NCBI GenBank assembly: GCA_947167045.1
Contig: CAMVGO010000007.1
Location: forward strand, 1-63,628
DNA length: 63,628 nt
Reading direction: 5' to 3'
Origin: an uncultured Clostridia bacterium
Lineage (GTDB): Bacteria > Bacillota > Clostridia > Saccharofermentanales > Saccharofermentanaceae
The notes below the pieces were generated by a model, which did not search any database, was not told the origin of the DNA, and worked only from the letters and a program-made list of their open reading frames with translations. Made by a program: the position numbers and the translations under genes. How positions within the stretch are numbered: position 1 is the stretch's first letter; each line of letters starts with the position of its first letter. Shown one piece after another: positions 36,156 to 45,253 of the stretch.

Positions 36156-37493
36156 ATGAGTGATAAAGGTCACAGACATTACAGACTGAGCGGATCCCAA
36201 AGTATTCTTTTGGGATTTGTTGTTCTTATCCTTGCAGGAGCCCTGCTCCTGATGCTACCCGTCTCAACAAAGTCCGGCGAATGGACAAGTTTTACCAATG
36301 CGCTGTTCACCGCGACATCCGCCAGTTGTGTTACCGGCCTGATCGTATATGATACGGCTACCCACTGGTCCTGGTTCGGAAAGATCATAATCCTTTTTCT
36401 CATCCAGATAGGCGGTATGGGTGTCGTTACCATGACGACCATCCTGACCGGACTCATCGGAAAGAAGATCGGCCTTCAGGCACGCTCCACTCTTCAGGAA
36501 GCGGTATCCGCGCCGAACCTCGGCGAGATCATGAAATACACAAGATTCATCTGTATAGGAACCGTCATATTCGAATTGGCCGGAGCAGTCGCAATGTCTC
36601 CTGTCTTCATTTCCGAATACGGCATTCTCAAAGGGTTTTGTGTCGCTCTCTTCTCATCGATATCGGCATTTTGTAATGCGGGCTTCGATCTCAACGGATC
36701 GCACGGACAGTTCTCATCCATGGTTCCTTACATGGATAACCCGGTCATAGTCGTCACGCTCGTATTCCTCATCCTCACGGGAGGCCTGGGTTTCCTTACA
36801 TGGATGGATATCAGGAGATACGGCCTGAGATTTACGAGATACAGCACGCAGAGCAAGGTCATAATCGTAATGGAAGTGATCCTTGTGCTGTTTCCTCTTA
36901 TATATCTTTGGTTTGGAGAATATCAGGATCTCCCTTACGGACAGAGATTCCTGGCTTCCCTCTTCCAGGCCGTCACACCGAGAACGGCAGGCTTTAATAC
37001 AACAGACTACAACGCCTTCTCCGGAACAGGTGTTGTCATGACGATAATCCTCATGCTGATAGGCGGCGCTCCCGGCTCCACTGCCGGCGGTATGAAGATC
37101 ACGACCGTTGCCGTCCTCTTCTTCACCATGATATCCGTCTTCAAGCGTGAGAAAGCCCCTGCCGTATTCAAGCGCAGGATAATGCCGGAAGCCATAAGCG
37201 GTGCCGTTGCCGTATTCATGCTCGACATACTGCTCACCGTTTTCGGCGCTATGGCCATTTCGAAGATCGAAAACATCGCATTCCTCAAGACTCTGTTTGA
37301 GAGTGCTTCAGCCGTTGCGACCGTCGGTCTGTCGATGGGTATCACTCCGGAACTTACAACTGTATCAAAGATCATATTGATAGTATTGATGTACACGGGA
37401 CGTGTGGGCGGCCTCACGCTCGTCTTTGCAGCGATAACAAGAAAAGCTACGGGCAACAGACAATATCCCGCAGATAACATAGCGGTCGGTTGA
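36156..37493 (+). CDS. ktrB: KtrB/TrkH-type potassium uptake channel subunit
   Basis: 445 residues from the ATG at 36156 (MSDKGHRHYRLSGSQ). An in-frame ATG at 36108 adds 16 residues without family similarity; neither start has a ribosome binding site. KtrB is the membrane subunit of a Na-dependent K uptake system. The four M1-P-M2 units each keep a filter glycine: TSASCVTGLIVYD, SAFCNAGFDLNG, VTPRTAGFNTTDY and ASAVATVGLSMG. The intramembrane gating loop GGAPGSTAGGMKITT is also present. ktrA follows after 20 bases. Confidence 0.93.
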   Translation: MSDKGHRHYRLSGSQSILLGFVVLILAGALLLMLPVSTKSGEWTSFTNALFTATSASCVTGLIVYDTATHWSWFGKIIILFLIQIGGMGVVTMTTILTGLIGKKIGLQARSTLQEAVSAPNLGEIMKYTRFICIGTVIFELAGAVAMSPVFISEYGILKGFCVALFSSISAFCNAGFDLNGSHGQFSSMVPYMDNPVIVVTLVFLILTGGLGFLTWMDIRRYGLRFTRYSTQSKVIIVMEVILVLFPLIYLWFGEYQDLPYGQRFLASLFQAVTPRTAGFNTTDYNAFSGTGVVMTIILMLIGGAPGSTAGGMKITTVAVLFFTMISVFKREKAPAVFKRRIMPEAISGAVAVFMLDILLTVFGAMAISKIENIAFLKTLFESASAVATVGLSMGITPELTTVSKIILIVLMYTGRVGGLTLVFAAITRKATGNRQYPADNIAVG

Positions 37494-37513
37494 TCCGGCA
37501 GAAAGGAAACTTT

Positions 37514-38167
37514 ATGAAGAGCATACTCGTAGTCGGAATAGGCAGATTCGGTTATCACCTTATCGACCAGTTGAACAAGGCGGGAGATGAGATCCTGGCG
37601 GTCGATTCGTCCGAGGAACGTCTTGAACCCGTTCTCGGCATGGTCACCAGTTCCCTGATAGGCGATGCGACCAACGAGAGTTTTGTCAGGTCTTTGGGCG
37701 TTGAGAACTTCGATGTCTGCTTCGTTGCGATCGGCGACGATTTCCAGTCTTCACTTGAGGCGACATCTCTTCTCAAGGAATGTGGGGCAAAGTATGTTGT
37801 AGCCAGGGCGTCACGACTGGTCCACGAGAAATTCCTGCTGAGGAACGGCGCTGACTATGTAGTCTTCCCGGAAAAGCAGCTCGCCGAATGGTCGGCCATC
37901 CGCTGGTGCTCCGGCAGAGTCGTCGATTATCTTGATTTCCCCGGCGAATACTCGATCTTCGAGATCACGGTTCCCAAGGACTGGATAGGCAAGAGCCTTG
38001 CCGAACTCGGCATCAGGAACAAGCTCCATCTTAACGTCTTGTCCATCAAGAGAAACGGAAAAGCCATTCTTGAATTCCCGGCCGACCTTGTTTTCGAGAC
38101 CGGCGATACGGTTACCATTTTCGGTGCCGACAAGGATATCCAGAAGAGCCTGAAGATCAATTACTGA
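37514..38167 (+). CDS. ktrA: KtrA/TrkA-type regulatory subunit of potassium uptake
   Basis: 217 residues from the ATG at 37514, preceded by AAAGGAA; an in-frame start at 37490 overlaps ktrB and lacks support. KtrA forms a cytosolic octameric ring that gates KtrB in response to ATP/ADP and, in several Bacillota, cyclic di-AMP. An RCK_N Rossmann domain (VVGIGRFGYHLIDQL, VDSSEERL, GDATNE) is followed by an RCK_C domain (SIFEITVPKDWIGKSLAELGIR, cut: WIGKSLAELGIR ... GDTVTIFG). A terminator follows. Confidence 0.94.
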   Translation: MKSILVVGIGRFGYHLIDQLNKAGDEILAVDSSEERLEPVLGMVTSSLIGDATNESFVRSLGVENFDVCFVAIGDDFQSSLEATSLLKECGAKYVVARASRLVHEKFLLRNGADYVVFPEKQLAEWSAIRWCSGRVVDYLDFPGEYSIFEITVPKDWIGKSLAELGIRNKLHLNVLSIKRNGKAILEFPADLVFETGDTVTIFGADKDIQKSLKINY

Positions 38168-38188
38168 TATCCGTAACATGAATAATAA

Positions 38189-38230
38189 AGGACCGTACTC
38201 AATTGTGTCATGAGACGGTCCTGTTTTTTT
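38189..38230 (+). terminator. Rho-independent terminator after ktrBA
   Basis: An 8-bp stem (AGGACCGT 38189-38196 with ACGGTCCT 38215-38222) is followed by seven T residues. It also lies just downstream of the convergent wall-binding protein gene. Confidence 0.88.
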
Positions 38231-38252
38231 CTGAAAAACCCAGTCTTTAAGA

Positions 38253-39890
38253 TCAGGGATTGGTGCAGCGTCCGCTCGCGTCGAAATAATAAGTCTTTCC
38301 GCCGATCTTCTTTGATGTGTTTGCAAGCATTCGGCCTTCGTCAAAGTAATACCAGATGTTGCCGAGCTTCTTCCACCCGATGGTCATATGACCGTTATTC
38401 TCGAAATAATACCAGCTGCCGAGCTTTTTCCAGCCGGTGCACATGACACCCGAGTTCTCAAAATAGTACCAGACGCCGCTGATCTTCTGCCAGCCCGTGG
38501 CCATAACACCTGAAGACTGCAGGTAATACCACTTGCCGCCTGTCTGTACCCAGCCGTTCTTCATATAACCGCTGGCATCCATGTAGTACCAGCTGCCGTC
38601 GATCTTCTGCCAGCCTGTCGTCATGCGCCCTGACTTTTCAAAATAGTACCAGTCGCAGTCGATAAGTTTCCATCCGGTTGCCATGATGCCTCTCAGATCA
38701 AAGTAATACCATACTCCCTCGATCTGCTTCCAGTCCGTCACCGGCTTGCCGGATTCAAAATACATCCATTTTGCGCCTGTCTGAAGCCAGCCGTCATTTA
38801 CCATCGGTTCAGCCTTGACGGAGACAACAAGTTTTCCTGCAGGCTGTGTAACTTTGTAGTCGGATCCGGATGCTTTAATGGTCTCTCCGTTTGCCTTGAC
38901 GGAAACAAGCTTGTATCCGTCTTTAGGATTTACTGTAAAACTGTATCCGTCACCGTAACATGATGTCTTGATCGAGAAGATGCCGTCCACCTCTACCATT
39001 GAGGAATCGTAATCCACGGTCATTTCATAAAGGATGTCTTTGTACGTTGCTTTGAGGCTCACGTCTTCGTAAGGCATCGTAAATGTGGTCTTGGCAGCAT
39101 TTGCATCCGCAAGCGTTATTTTACCTTTAGTAACAACCCACTTATCAAATTCCTTGCCGGTCGGACTATTATTCGCAGTTACCGTTACCTTATCTCCTGC
39201 CGTTGCAGTATCACTTGCCGTCTTACCGGATATTACGCTTACATTGAAAGAATCGTTAAGCCAGGTTACCGTAAATGTTTTGCTGTAAACATCCCCGTAG
39301 TTGAAAGCAGCAAATAACTTGAATGTCTCGGAATAATCATTGTGAAATCCGATATCGTATTTCTTTAATCCGGTCAGCTCTGCCTCGCTTGTCCAATAGC
39401 CTCTGCTCTTATCGTATTTCAGGAGCTTGACATATCTTGGAGTCGCACCTAATGTCCAGGTAATGGTATAATCTTGCGATTTGTAGCGCGTAGTACTCTC
39501 GGGGGATGTCCAAAAACTGTAGGGATCCTTGCCCGTCCACTTTACGATAAACGGATCCGAATATATCTGTTTATAATTTTTGGAGGCCACAAGTCTGTAT
39601 GAGGATACTCCCATGCTGTATCTTATCTGGTATGAAGATCCGTGGAAATCCACTCCCGCATACCAGGTAGGGTCATCGCCTCGCCGGTACTCAAGATTAA
39701 CCCAGTCCGGTTCCTGATTTAATGCCCAAGTGATCGTAAAAGTATCCGCATAATCGCAGCTCCCACCCGTCGGCTGCTTGATAAAATATAGATCATCCGC
39801 GCTGACTGCTCCGCCCAAACTGAAAACGATACCAAGCGCCGTTACCAGCGAAAGCAAAAGGCTCAGACCCTTCGTCTTTAAACTACCCAT
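38253..39890 (-). CDS. Secreted cell-wall-binding protein with nine choline-binding-type repeats
   Basis: 545 residues from the ATG at 39890, with AAGGAGG 7 bases upstream; an in-frame ATG at 39947 lies upstream of that site. A signal peptide ends near AVSADD. Residues about 33-200 hold two Ig-like units, each with a VNLEY/VKLLKYD strand and a closing VKW or VTW, followed by a beta-sheet domain with an InlB-repeat-like pattern (KVTVTANNSPTGKEFDKWVV) and a second similar one. The C-terminal 180 residues are nine 20-residue repeats of the type GWxxxxGxWYYFxxxGxMxT, which in other proteins bind choline or glucan. No enzymatic domain is visible, so it is probably an adhesin or carbohydrate-binding surface protein. 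Confidence 0.88.
   Translation of the reverse strand: MGSLKTKGLSLLLSLVTALGIVFSLGGAVSADDLYFIKQPTGGSCDYADTFTITWALNQEPDWVNLEYRRGDDPTWYAGVDFHGSSYQIRYSMGVSSYRLVASKNYKQIYSDPFIVKWTGKDPYSFWTSPESTTRYKSQDYTITWTLGATPRYVKLLKYDKSRGYWTSEAELTGLKKYDIGFHNDYSETFKLFAAFNYGDVYSKTFTVTWLNDSFNVSVISGKTASDTATAGDKVTVTANNSPTGKEFDKWVVTKGKITLADANAAKTTFTMPYEDVSLKATYKDILYEMTVDYDSSMVEVDGIFSIKTSCYGDGYSFTVNPKDGYKLVSVKANGETIKASGSDYKVTQPAGKLVVSVKAEPMVNDGWLQTGAKWMYFESGKPVTDWKQIEGVWYYFDLRGIMATGWKLIDCDWYYFEKSGRMTTGWQKIDGSWYYMDASGYMKNGWVQTGGKWYYLQSSGVMATGWQKISGVWYYFENSGVMCTGWKKLGSWYYFENNGHMTIGWKKLGNIWYYFDEGRMLANTSKKIGGKTYYFDASGRCTNP
38257..38796 (-). repeat. Nine tandem 60-base repeats coding wall-binding units
   Basis: Each unit encodes about 20 residues centred on WYYF or KWYYL. 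Units differ at many synonymous and some coding positions, so they are old and not recently amplified. The last unit (KKIGGKTYYFDASGRC) is the most divergent. Confidence 0.8.
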
Positions 39891-39936
39891 TTGATAACCT
39901 CCTTTTCCTCCATAAAGCAACACATAACAAAACGAG

Positions 39937-39965
39937 ATTATAGTCAAAAATCAGTGACAATTCAA
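39937..39965 (-). promoter_or_regulatory. Promoter of the wall-binding protein gene
   Basis: On the minus strand TTGAAT (39960-39965), a 17-base spacer, and a perfect TATAAT (39937-39942). The leader to the ATG is about 40 bases. Confidence 0.8.
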
Positions 39966-39995
39966 TTTATCATTGATAAAAGAGTTTTCGGCACT

Positions 39996-40042
39996 AAAAA
40001 TATAAGGGCTGCCTCCGGGTAACAGGCCCGGGAACAGCCCTT
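39996..40042 (-). terminator. Rho-independent terminator after ackA
   Basis: A long hairpin (AAGGGCTG...CCGGG with CCCGG...CAGCCCTT, 40004-40042) followed on the minus strand by TATATTTTT. It ends the pta-ackA transcript. Confidence 0.85.
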
Positions 40043-40066
40043 GGGTTTCTTATAATTCAGTCGGAA

Positions 40067-41263
40067 TTATCTTACGAGACGCTCTGTCTCCTGAGCGATG
40101 GCAAGCTCTTCGTTCGTAGGGATAACGCAGACAGTAACCTTTGAAGAAGGCTTGGAGATGATGGCTTCCTTGCCTCTGAGGCCGGCGTTAACGGAGTCAT
40201 CGAACTCAACTCCCATGAACTCAAGCCCTTCGCACATAGCTTTTCTCATATGGTCTGTGTTCTCACCGATACCGGCTGTGAATACGATAACGTCAACACC
40301 GCCCATTGCAGCTGCATAAGAACCGATGATCTTCTTGCCCTGATATGCAAACATGTCGAGCGCGAGTCTTGCTCTGTCGTTGCCTTCATTAGCGGCCTTC
40401 TCAAGATCTCTGAAGTCGGAAGATACGCCTGAAACGCCCTGAACGCCGGACTGCTTGTTGAGGAGAGTATCCATCTCGTCAGGTGTGAATCTCTCATTCT
40501 TCATGAGGAAAGGAACGATGGCAGGATCGATGTCACCTGTTCTCGTACCCATGCAGATACCTGCAAGAGGCGTAAGGCCCATCGATGTATCCTGGCACTT
40601 GCCGTCCTTAACTGCCGCAAAGGAAGAACCGTTTCCGAGGTGGCATGTGATGATTCTGAGATCCTCATACTTCTTACCGAGGAAATCAGCAACCCTGTGG
40701 CTTACATAACGGTGGGATGTTCCGTGGAAACCGTAACGGCGGATGTCATACTTCTCGGAAAGCTCATAAGGAAGAGCATATGTATATGCCTTCGGGGGCA
40801 TTGTCTGATGGAAAGCCGTATCGAATACTGCAACTTGAGGTGTGCCCTCAGGGAGAACATCCTCGCATGCCTCGATACCGATGAGGTTTGCGGGATTGTG
40901 CAAAGGTCCTAACGGGAAACACTCTCTGATGACTTTCTTAACATCGTCATTAACGATAACAGACTCGCTGTAGTACTTACCGCCGTGGAGTACTCTGTGA
41001 CCTACGGCTGCGATCTCGGATACGTCAGAAATTACGCCGTGCTCAGGATCAACCAGTGCATCGAGGATCATGCGGACAGCAACCTTGTGGTCAGGCATGG
41101 GCTCTGTGGAAACGAACTCATCCTTACCTGCGGGCTTATATGTGAGCTTACCGTCGATTCCGATTCTCTCGGCATTACCCTTTGCGAGGACATCGCCTGT
41201 ATCGATGTCGAAAAGCTGGAACTTAGCGGAAGAGCTTCCGCAGTTGATAACTAAAATCTTCAT
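40067..41263 (-). CDS. ackA: Acetate kinase
   Basis: 398 residues, ATG. AckA converts acetyl phosphate and ADP to acetate and ATP, the energy-yielding last step of acetate fermentation. ASKHA-fold motifs are clear: [15 protein letters not shown] at the N-terminus, [52 protein letters not shown] and [13 protein letters not shown]. Length is standard. It follows pta by 38 bases. Confidence 0.97.
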   Translation of the reverse strand: MKILVINCGSSSAKFQLFDIDTGDVLAKGNAERIGIDGKLTYKPAGKDEFVSTEPMPDHKVAVRMILDALVDPEHGVISDVSEIAAVGHRVLHGGKYYSESVIVNDDVKKVIRECFPLGPLHNPANLIGIEACEDVLPEGTPQVAVFDTAFHQTMPPKAYTYALPYELSEKYDIRRYGFHGTSHRYVSHRVADFLGKKYEDLRIITCHLGNGSSFAAVKDGKCQDTSMGLTPLAGICMGTRTGDIDPAIVPFLMKNERFTPDEMDTLLNKQSGVQGVSGVSSDFRDLEKAANEGNDRARLALDMFAYQGKKIIGSYAAAMGGVDVIVFTAGIGENTDHMRKAMCEGLEFMGVEFDDSVNAGLRGKEAIISKPSSKVTVCVIPTNEELAIAQETERLVR

Positions 41264-41301
41264 TAGACTTATCTCCTGTCTTTAAAGTTAACTGTTTAAT
41301 A

Positions 41302-42390
41302 TCAGCCCTGTGCCTGAGCCTGGACTGCAGTGATGGCAACCGTTCCTACGATATCGTCGGCATTGCATCCTCTGGAAAGGTCATTTACCGGAAGAGCGAG
41401 ACCCTGGAGTACAGGACCGTATGCAGGAGCCTTTGCAAGTCTCTGAACGAGCTTGTAACCGATGTTGCCTGCTTCGAGTGAAGGGAATACCAATGTGTTA
41501 GCGTGGCCTGCAACCGGTGAACCGGGAGCCTTGAGCTGACCGACTTCCTCAACGAGAGCAGCATCGAGCTGGAGCTCACCGTCAACAACGAGGTCAGGAT
41601 ACTTTTCCTTGGCGATCTTAACTGCCTCAGCGACCTTTGTAACGTCATCGTGCTTTGCAGAACCATAAGAAGAATAAGAAAGCATGGCAACCTTTGCGGG
41701 AGCGCCGATGAACTGCTCGAAAGACTCAGCGGAGAGCTTTGCGATCTCAGCAAGCTTAGCGGAATCAACGTCTGTGTTTACTGCGCAGTCAGCGAAGATG
41801 AAGAGACCATGCTCACCGAGGTCGCAGTCAGGTACGTCCATAAGGAAGAAACCGGATACGGAAGAAATGCCGGGCTTCATCTTGAGGAGCTGGAGAGCGG
41901 GACGGATCGTGTTGCCTGTGGAGTGGCAGGCACCGGATACGGCACCGTCAGCATCGCCGCACTTGCACATGAGGCATGCATAGTACATATAGTCAGACTC
42001 CATCTGGGCCTGAGCCTTCTCGGGAGTGATACCCTTCTTCTGTGCGTCAGCGATGAGAGCGTTTGTCTCTTCTTCGGAAAGACCCTTCTTCTCAGCCTTC
42101 TTCTTTGCTGCAGCTACCATGGTGTCAACACCGCGGAGCTCAATGAACTTATCAAGATACTTCTGCTTGTTGGGATCGTTGAAAGGATCAACGATGGTAG
42201 CACCTGTGATATCAAAACCTTCGGAGTTCTTAGCGATCTCTTCGGGTGTACCGATGATAATGATGTTTGCCATATCTGCCTTAATGATCTTCTCGGCAGC
42301 TTCGAATGTTCTCCTGTCCATTGACTCGGGAAGAACGATCGTCTTCTTGTCGGCTTTTGCTCTGGCCATGATGTCATCAATAAATGCCAT
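41302..42390 (-). CDS. pta: Phosphate acetyltransferase
   Basis: 362 residues, ATG with AAAGGAG site. Pta converts acetyl-CoA and phosphate to acetyl phosphate. It is the short, single-domain form, without the N-terminal DRTGG regulatory part: KKTIVLPESMDRRTFEAA, GAVSGACHSTGNTIRPALQ, GELQLDAALVEEV, GHANTLVFPSLEAGNIGYK and NDLSRGCNADDIVG. First gene of pta-ackA. Confidence 0.97.
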   Translation of the reverse strand: MAFIDDIMARAKADKKTIVLPESMDRRTFEAAEKIIKADMANIIIIGTPEEIAKNSEGFDITGATIVDPFNDPNKQKYLDKFIELRGVDTMVAAAKKKAEKKGLSEEETNALIADAQKKGITPEKAQAQMESDYMYYACLMCKCGDADGAVSGACHSTGNTIRPALQLLKMKPGISSVSGFFLMDVPDCDLGEHGLFIFADCAVNTDVDSAKLAEIAKLSAESFEQFIGAPAKVAMLSYSSYGSAKHDDVTKVAEAVKIAKEKYPDLVVDGELQLDAALVEEVGQLKAPGSPVAGHANTLVFPSLEAGNIGYKLVQRLAKAPAYGPVLQGLALPVNDLSRGCNADDIVGTVAITAVQAQAQG

Positions 42391-42428
42391 ATATATTAAT
42401 CTCCTTTTTGGAATTTTTAGTCGTCAAA

Positions 42429-42457
42429 AGTATACTCGTAAACCTATGTTATTTCAA
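42429..42457 (-). promoter_or_regulatory. Promoter of pta-ackA
   Basis: On the minus strand TTGAAA (42452-42457), 17-base spacer, TATACT (42429-42434), with about 32 bases to the pta start. Confidence 0.78.
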
Positions 42458-42473
42458 ATAAGAAAGTAGGCAT

Positions 42474-43823
42474 TTATGAAGTTGCCAGACGGGTCGCGAA
42501 ATTCTCCCCCGCATAGAATACATATCTGTCGTTTTCTTCCCTGAAGATCATATAGAGAGCAGGGCTCGTCGACTTGGTCGCAACTCTTTTTCCGAGCGTG
42601 TCCGAGAGTTTGTTGTAAAGATCGGTGTCGCCCCTGTAATATGCGAGCATCATCCCGTCGGTGTATGCGCCCACAGCTTCCGCTCCGGAATAATTTCCCG
42701 TCATGAAAACAAACTCCGAATAGATCCTTCCGCTGTTCATGACCATTTCCTTGAACTCCGCAAAAGCCATGCCGTCAAGCTCACCAACCTCAGCCAAATG
42801 CATCATTGTCCTGACGTTATGCGCAATGTCCACAGAACCGATGTTCCTGCCGCTGTAGATGTAATCACCGCAGTCCATAGCCCCCGAAGTCGCATATGCG
42901 TAGAAAGGATGATCCGAACCGGCAAAACCGTCTTTTACCGCCTTCAGCGCCCTGTCGTATGCCCCGGCCGGGATAAGCCCGTTGTTTTCGAGATCCCTTA
43001 TAAGCCTCAGGTTGATGTTCGAGAGCAGGACTCCTTCGACGTTTTCCTCAGTCTCGCTGTTTTCGATATCGGCACTTTCCGTATCACCCGTGATGGTTCC
43101 GTATATCTGCTCGAGCGAACCCTCATCATCCTCCCCGATAGAACTCGTATCATCGAGTCCTACATAAAGAGACTCGGCATATTTTGCCACCGAAACGGAT
43201 TCCGTCCTGAGATTTCCTTCGCTGTCGAAAAGAACGGCCGTCAGGGCAGTTATCTCGTTGTAATCATTATCATTTCCGTAAGTTACATAATATTCGGTCA
43301 TGGCATCCAGCCAGTCGATCATGGCAGACATCAGGACGATCTCTTCTCCCGTAGTCCCTTCGGAATACACATAAGCCCTGTAAGTGCCGTCAGCCAGTTT
43401 ATATCTGCTGATCACGTTTTCCTTGAGGGTGACGGCATTTGCCCTGTCACCTGCCCTTACATAGCATTTAAGGAGCAGTGCCTGATCAGACAGGCCGTAT
43501 ACGCCCGAATCTTCCGCTTCCTGGGTTACAAGCCGCCCGGCGATCGTATAAGAACTTGCCGCGAAGACACCGTCTCCGCCTTTTGCCACTATCAGTTTTT
43601 TGGAACGGCTGAAGAGATAGTCACTGACTATGTTGTTATCGGCAGCCAGATGGCTCCATTCATAACCTAAACGCGCGGGCGCCGTGATCTTGAGCTTGGA
43701 TCCTCCGCCGAACCGTCCCGTATAGAACAGATAGAATACGGTCGCGCCCAGCGCCAGCGCGACTACTACCGCACCGGTTATCAGCTTTCCTATACCGAGC
43801 CCCGCTATCTCCTTGCGTTGCAT
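42474..43823 (-). CDS. Membrane-anchored protein of unknown function, mostly helical outer domain
   Basis: 449 residues from the ATG at 43823; the TTG at 43859 lies at the predicted transcription start and has no ribosome site. I do not recognise a family. One N-terminal TM helix (LITGAVVVALALGATVFYLF) anchors a roughly 410-residue domain outside. The pattern of aromatic-rich helices (EWSHLAADNNIVSDYLFS, LMSAMIDWLDAMTEYYVTYG, YRGDTDLYNKLSDTLG) recalls alpha/alpha-toroid glycosidases, but I find no catalytic motif that settles this. An acidic, low-complexity stretch (GEDDEGS...ENSETEEN) lies in the middle. It is divergent from tmcAL and just upstream of pta. Confidence 0.65.
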   Translation of the reverse strand: MQRKEIAGLGIGKLITGAVVVALALGATVFYLFYTGRFGGGSKLKITAPARLGYEWSHLAADNNIVSDYLFSRSKKLIVAKGGDGVFAASSYTIAGRLVTQEAEDSGVYGLSDQALLLKCYVRAGDRANAVTLKENVISRYKLADGTYRAYVYSEGTTGEEIVLMSAMIDWLDAMTEYYVTYGNDNDYNEITALTAVLFDSEGNLRTESVSVAKYAESLYVGLDDTSSIGEDDEGSLEQIYGTITGDTESADIENSETEENVEGVLLSNINLRLIRDLENNGLIPAGAYDRALKAVKDGFAGSDHPFYAYATSGAMDCGDYIYSGRNIGSVDIAHNVRTMMHLAEVGELDGMAFAEFKEMVMNSGRIYSEFVFMTGNYSGAEAVGAYTDGMMLAYYRGDTDLYNKLSDTLGKRVATKSTSPALYMIFREENDRYVFYAGENFATRLATS

Positions 43824-43889
43824 AAACTCCGCCTTATGAAATATAATCTTTACAATCAAAGATTATACCAATGAAGAGGACATACACAA
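43818..43889. promoter_or_regulatory. Face-to-face promoters between tmcAL and the membrane protein gene
   Basis: A plus-strand TATAAT (43842-43847, with TTGCAT at 43818-43823) and a minus-strand TATAAT (43862-43867, with TTGTGT at 43884-43889) face each other. Both predicted start points fall at about 43854, so polymerase at one would exclude the other. Confidence 0.4.
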
Positions 43890-43890
43890 A

Positions 43891-45183
43891 TTGCGGGTCA
43901 TAGGAATAATTGCGGAATTTAATCCATTTCATAACGGCCACAAATATCTGATCGAAAAAGCCCGCGAGTGCGTATCAGACCCGAGGGCCATCGTAATGCC
44001 CGTCATTTCCGGCTTCTTCACGCAACGCGGTCTTCCCGCGGTATGCCCTCCTCAGGTGCGCGCCAGACAGGCGCTGTTATGCGGCGCTGACGTGGTGCTG
44101 GAACTTCCCTTCAGTTTTGCATGCGCACCCTCCTCAAGGTTTGCGGAAGGCGCAGTTTCAGAACTCGTTTCCACGGGAGTAGTAACTGACATAGCATTCG
44201 GGATCGACACTGAAGATGCCGATCTGATAAAGGCTCTCGCGGACATTCAGTTTGAAGATGACGAGTCGTTCAATACCGGACTGAACGGGTATATGTCAGC
44301 AGGAATGAATTATCCTACTGCAAGGGCAATGGCGGTCAGGGACATGGCAGAAGCAAAAGGAATTACGGGAGACATCGATCAGGTCCTCTCATCACCCAAC
44401 TCCATACTCGCCCTTGATTATCTGCTGGCACTGAAAAAGATCGATAAAAAAAGAAAGATCAACATCATCATGATAAAGCGCACGGGCGATGCATATCACG
44501 CGGAAGAACGCGGCAGCAGTACCGCCAGCGCCACGGCTATAAGAAAGCTTATCTTTGATACTGCTTCGGAAAACTACAGCAGGTCTGCCATTGCGTCTGC
44601 GCTTAACGGACTGATGCCTGATCTTTCACTCGGCACGATGCTGGCATCAAATTCTTCCGGCATTTTCAGATTTCCCGATCAGGTGTCATATATCAGGGAG
44701 TGCATGAATACGGCATTGAGTTCATCTTCACTTGATGACATAGCGTACATGAGCGATGACCTGGCGGGTTACATCAGAAATTTCGCTTCCGGAATCAGGA
44801 CCGGGACCATCCCCTGTGATGATTTCGATCTCAAGGTATTTGAGAAGAACATCTCAACAAAGAGATATACGCTTACCAGGATAGAACGCGCCCTCGCAAG
44901 TCTCGTCACCGGTCAGGTTGCATCTTATCTCGACATCAAAAGGCCGCCTTACATCAGAGTGCTCGGTTTCAACAACGAAGGAAAATACTGTCTTAAGATC
45001 ATGGGAAAATGCGCTAAGATCCCGGTCATAAACAGACCTTCGGACTGCCTGGAACTCCAGTCGGAAAATGAACCGCTTAAAAAGATCTTTGAACTTGATA
45101 TGAGAGCGGCTTCAGCAGGCTGGAAACTCTACGGCAGAGATACTGCAACCGAATGGGGAGCCGTCCCCGTAATAACCAGATAG
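43891..45183 (+). CDS. tmcAL: tRNA(Met) cytidine acetate ligase
   Basis: 430 residues, TTG start with AGAGGA about 10 bases upstream. TmcAL activates acetate with ATP and acetylates the wobble cytidine (C34) of elongator tRNA-Met. It is a nucleotidyltransferase-fold protein: IAEFNPFHNGHKYLIEKA with the HNGH motif, SGFFTQRGLPA, and the second motif SSTASATAIRKLI. Length is normal. It uses acetate, the product of the neighbouring pta-ackA genes. Confidence 0.93.
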   Translation: MRVIGIIAEFNPFHNGHKYLIEKARECVSDPRAIVMPVISGFFTQRGLPAVCPPQVRARQALLCGADVVLELPFSFACAPSSRFAEGAVSELVSTGVVTDIAFGIDTEDADLIKALADIQFEDDESFNTGLNGYMSAGMNYPTARAMAVRDMAEAKGITGDIDQVLSSPNSILALDYLLALKKIDKKRKINIIMIKRTGDAYHAEERGSSTASATAIRKLIFDTASENYSRSAIASALNGLMPDLSLGTMLASNSSGIFRFPDQVSYIRECMNTALSSSSLDDIAYMSDDLAGYIRNFASGIRTGTIPCDDFDLKVFEKNISTKRYTLTRIERALASLVTGQVASYLDIKRPPYIRVLGFNNEGKYCLKIMGKCAKIPVINRPSDCLELQSENEPLKKIFELDMRAASAGWKLYGRDTATEWGAVPVITR

Positions 45184-45198
45184 ATCCGCGCACAACAA

Positions 45199-45231
45199 AG
45201 CCGTCCGCCGGAAAAACCGACAGACGGCTGT
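45199..45231. terminator. Bidirectional terminator between tmcAL and rpsT
   Basis: A 13-bp imperfect stem (45199-45211 with 45217-45229) serves both strands: the minus side is followed by TTTGTTG; the plus side has T residues only about ten bases later. Confidence 0.7.
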
Positions 45232-45253
45232 AATTACTTTTTCAAACGCTCAA

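Noticed and set aside
41650..42324. Plus-strand 224-residue open frame with many Cys and Leu
   Set aside because: Complement of pta, a highly conserved gene with biased codon use that leaves long antisense frames.
42798..43670. Plus-strand 290-residue open frame
   Set aside because: Antisense to the membrane protein at 42474-43823, which has a signal anchor, promoter and ribosome site; the antisense frame has none.
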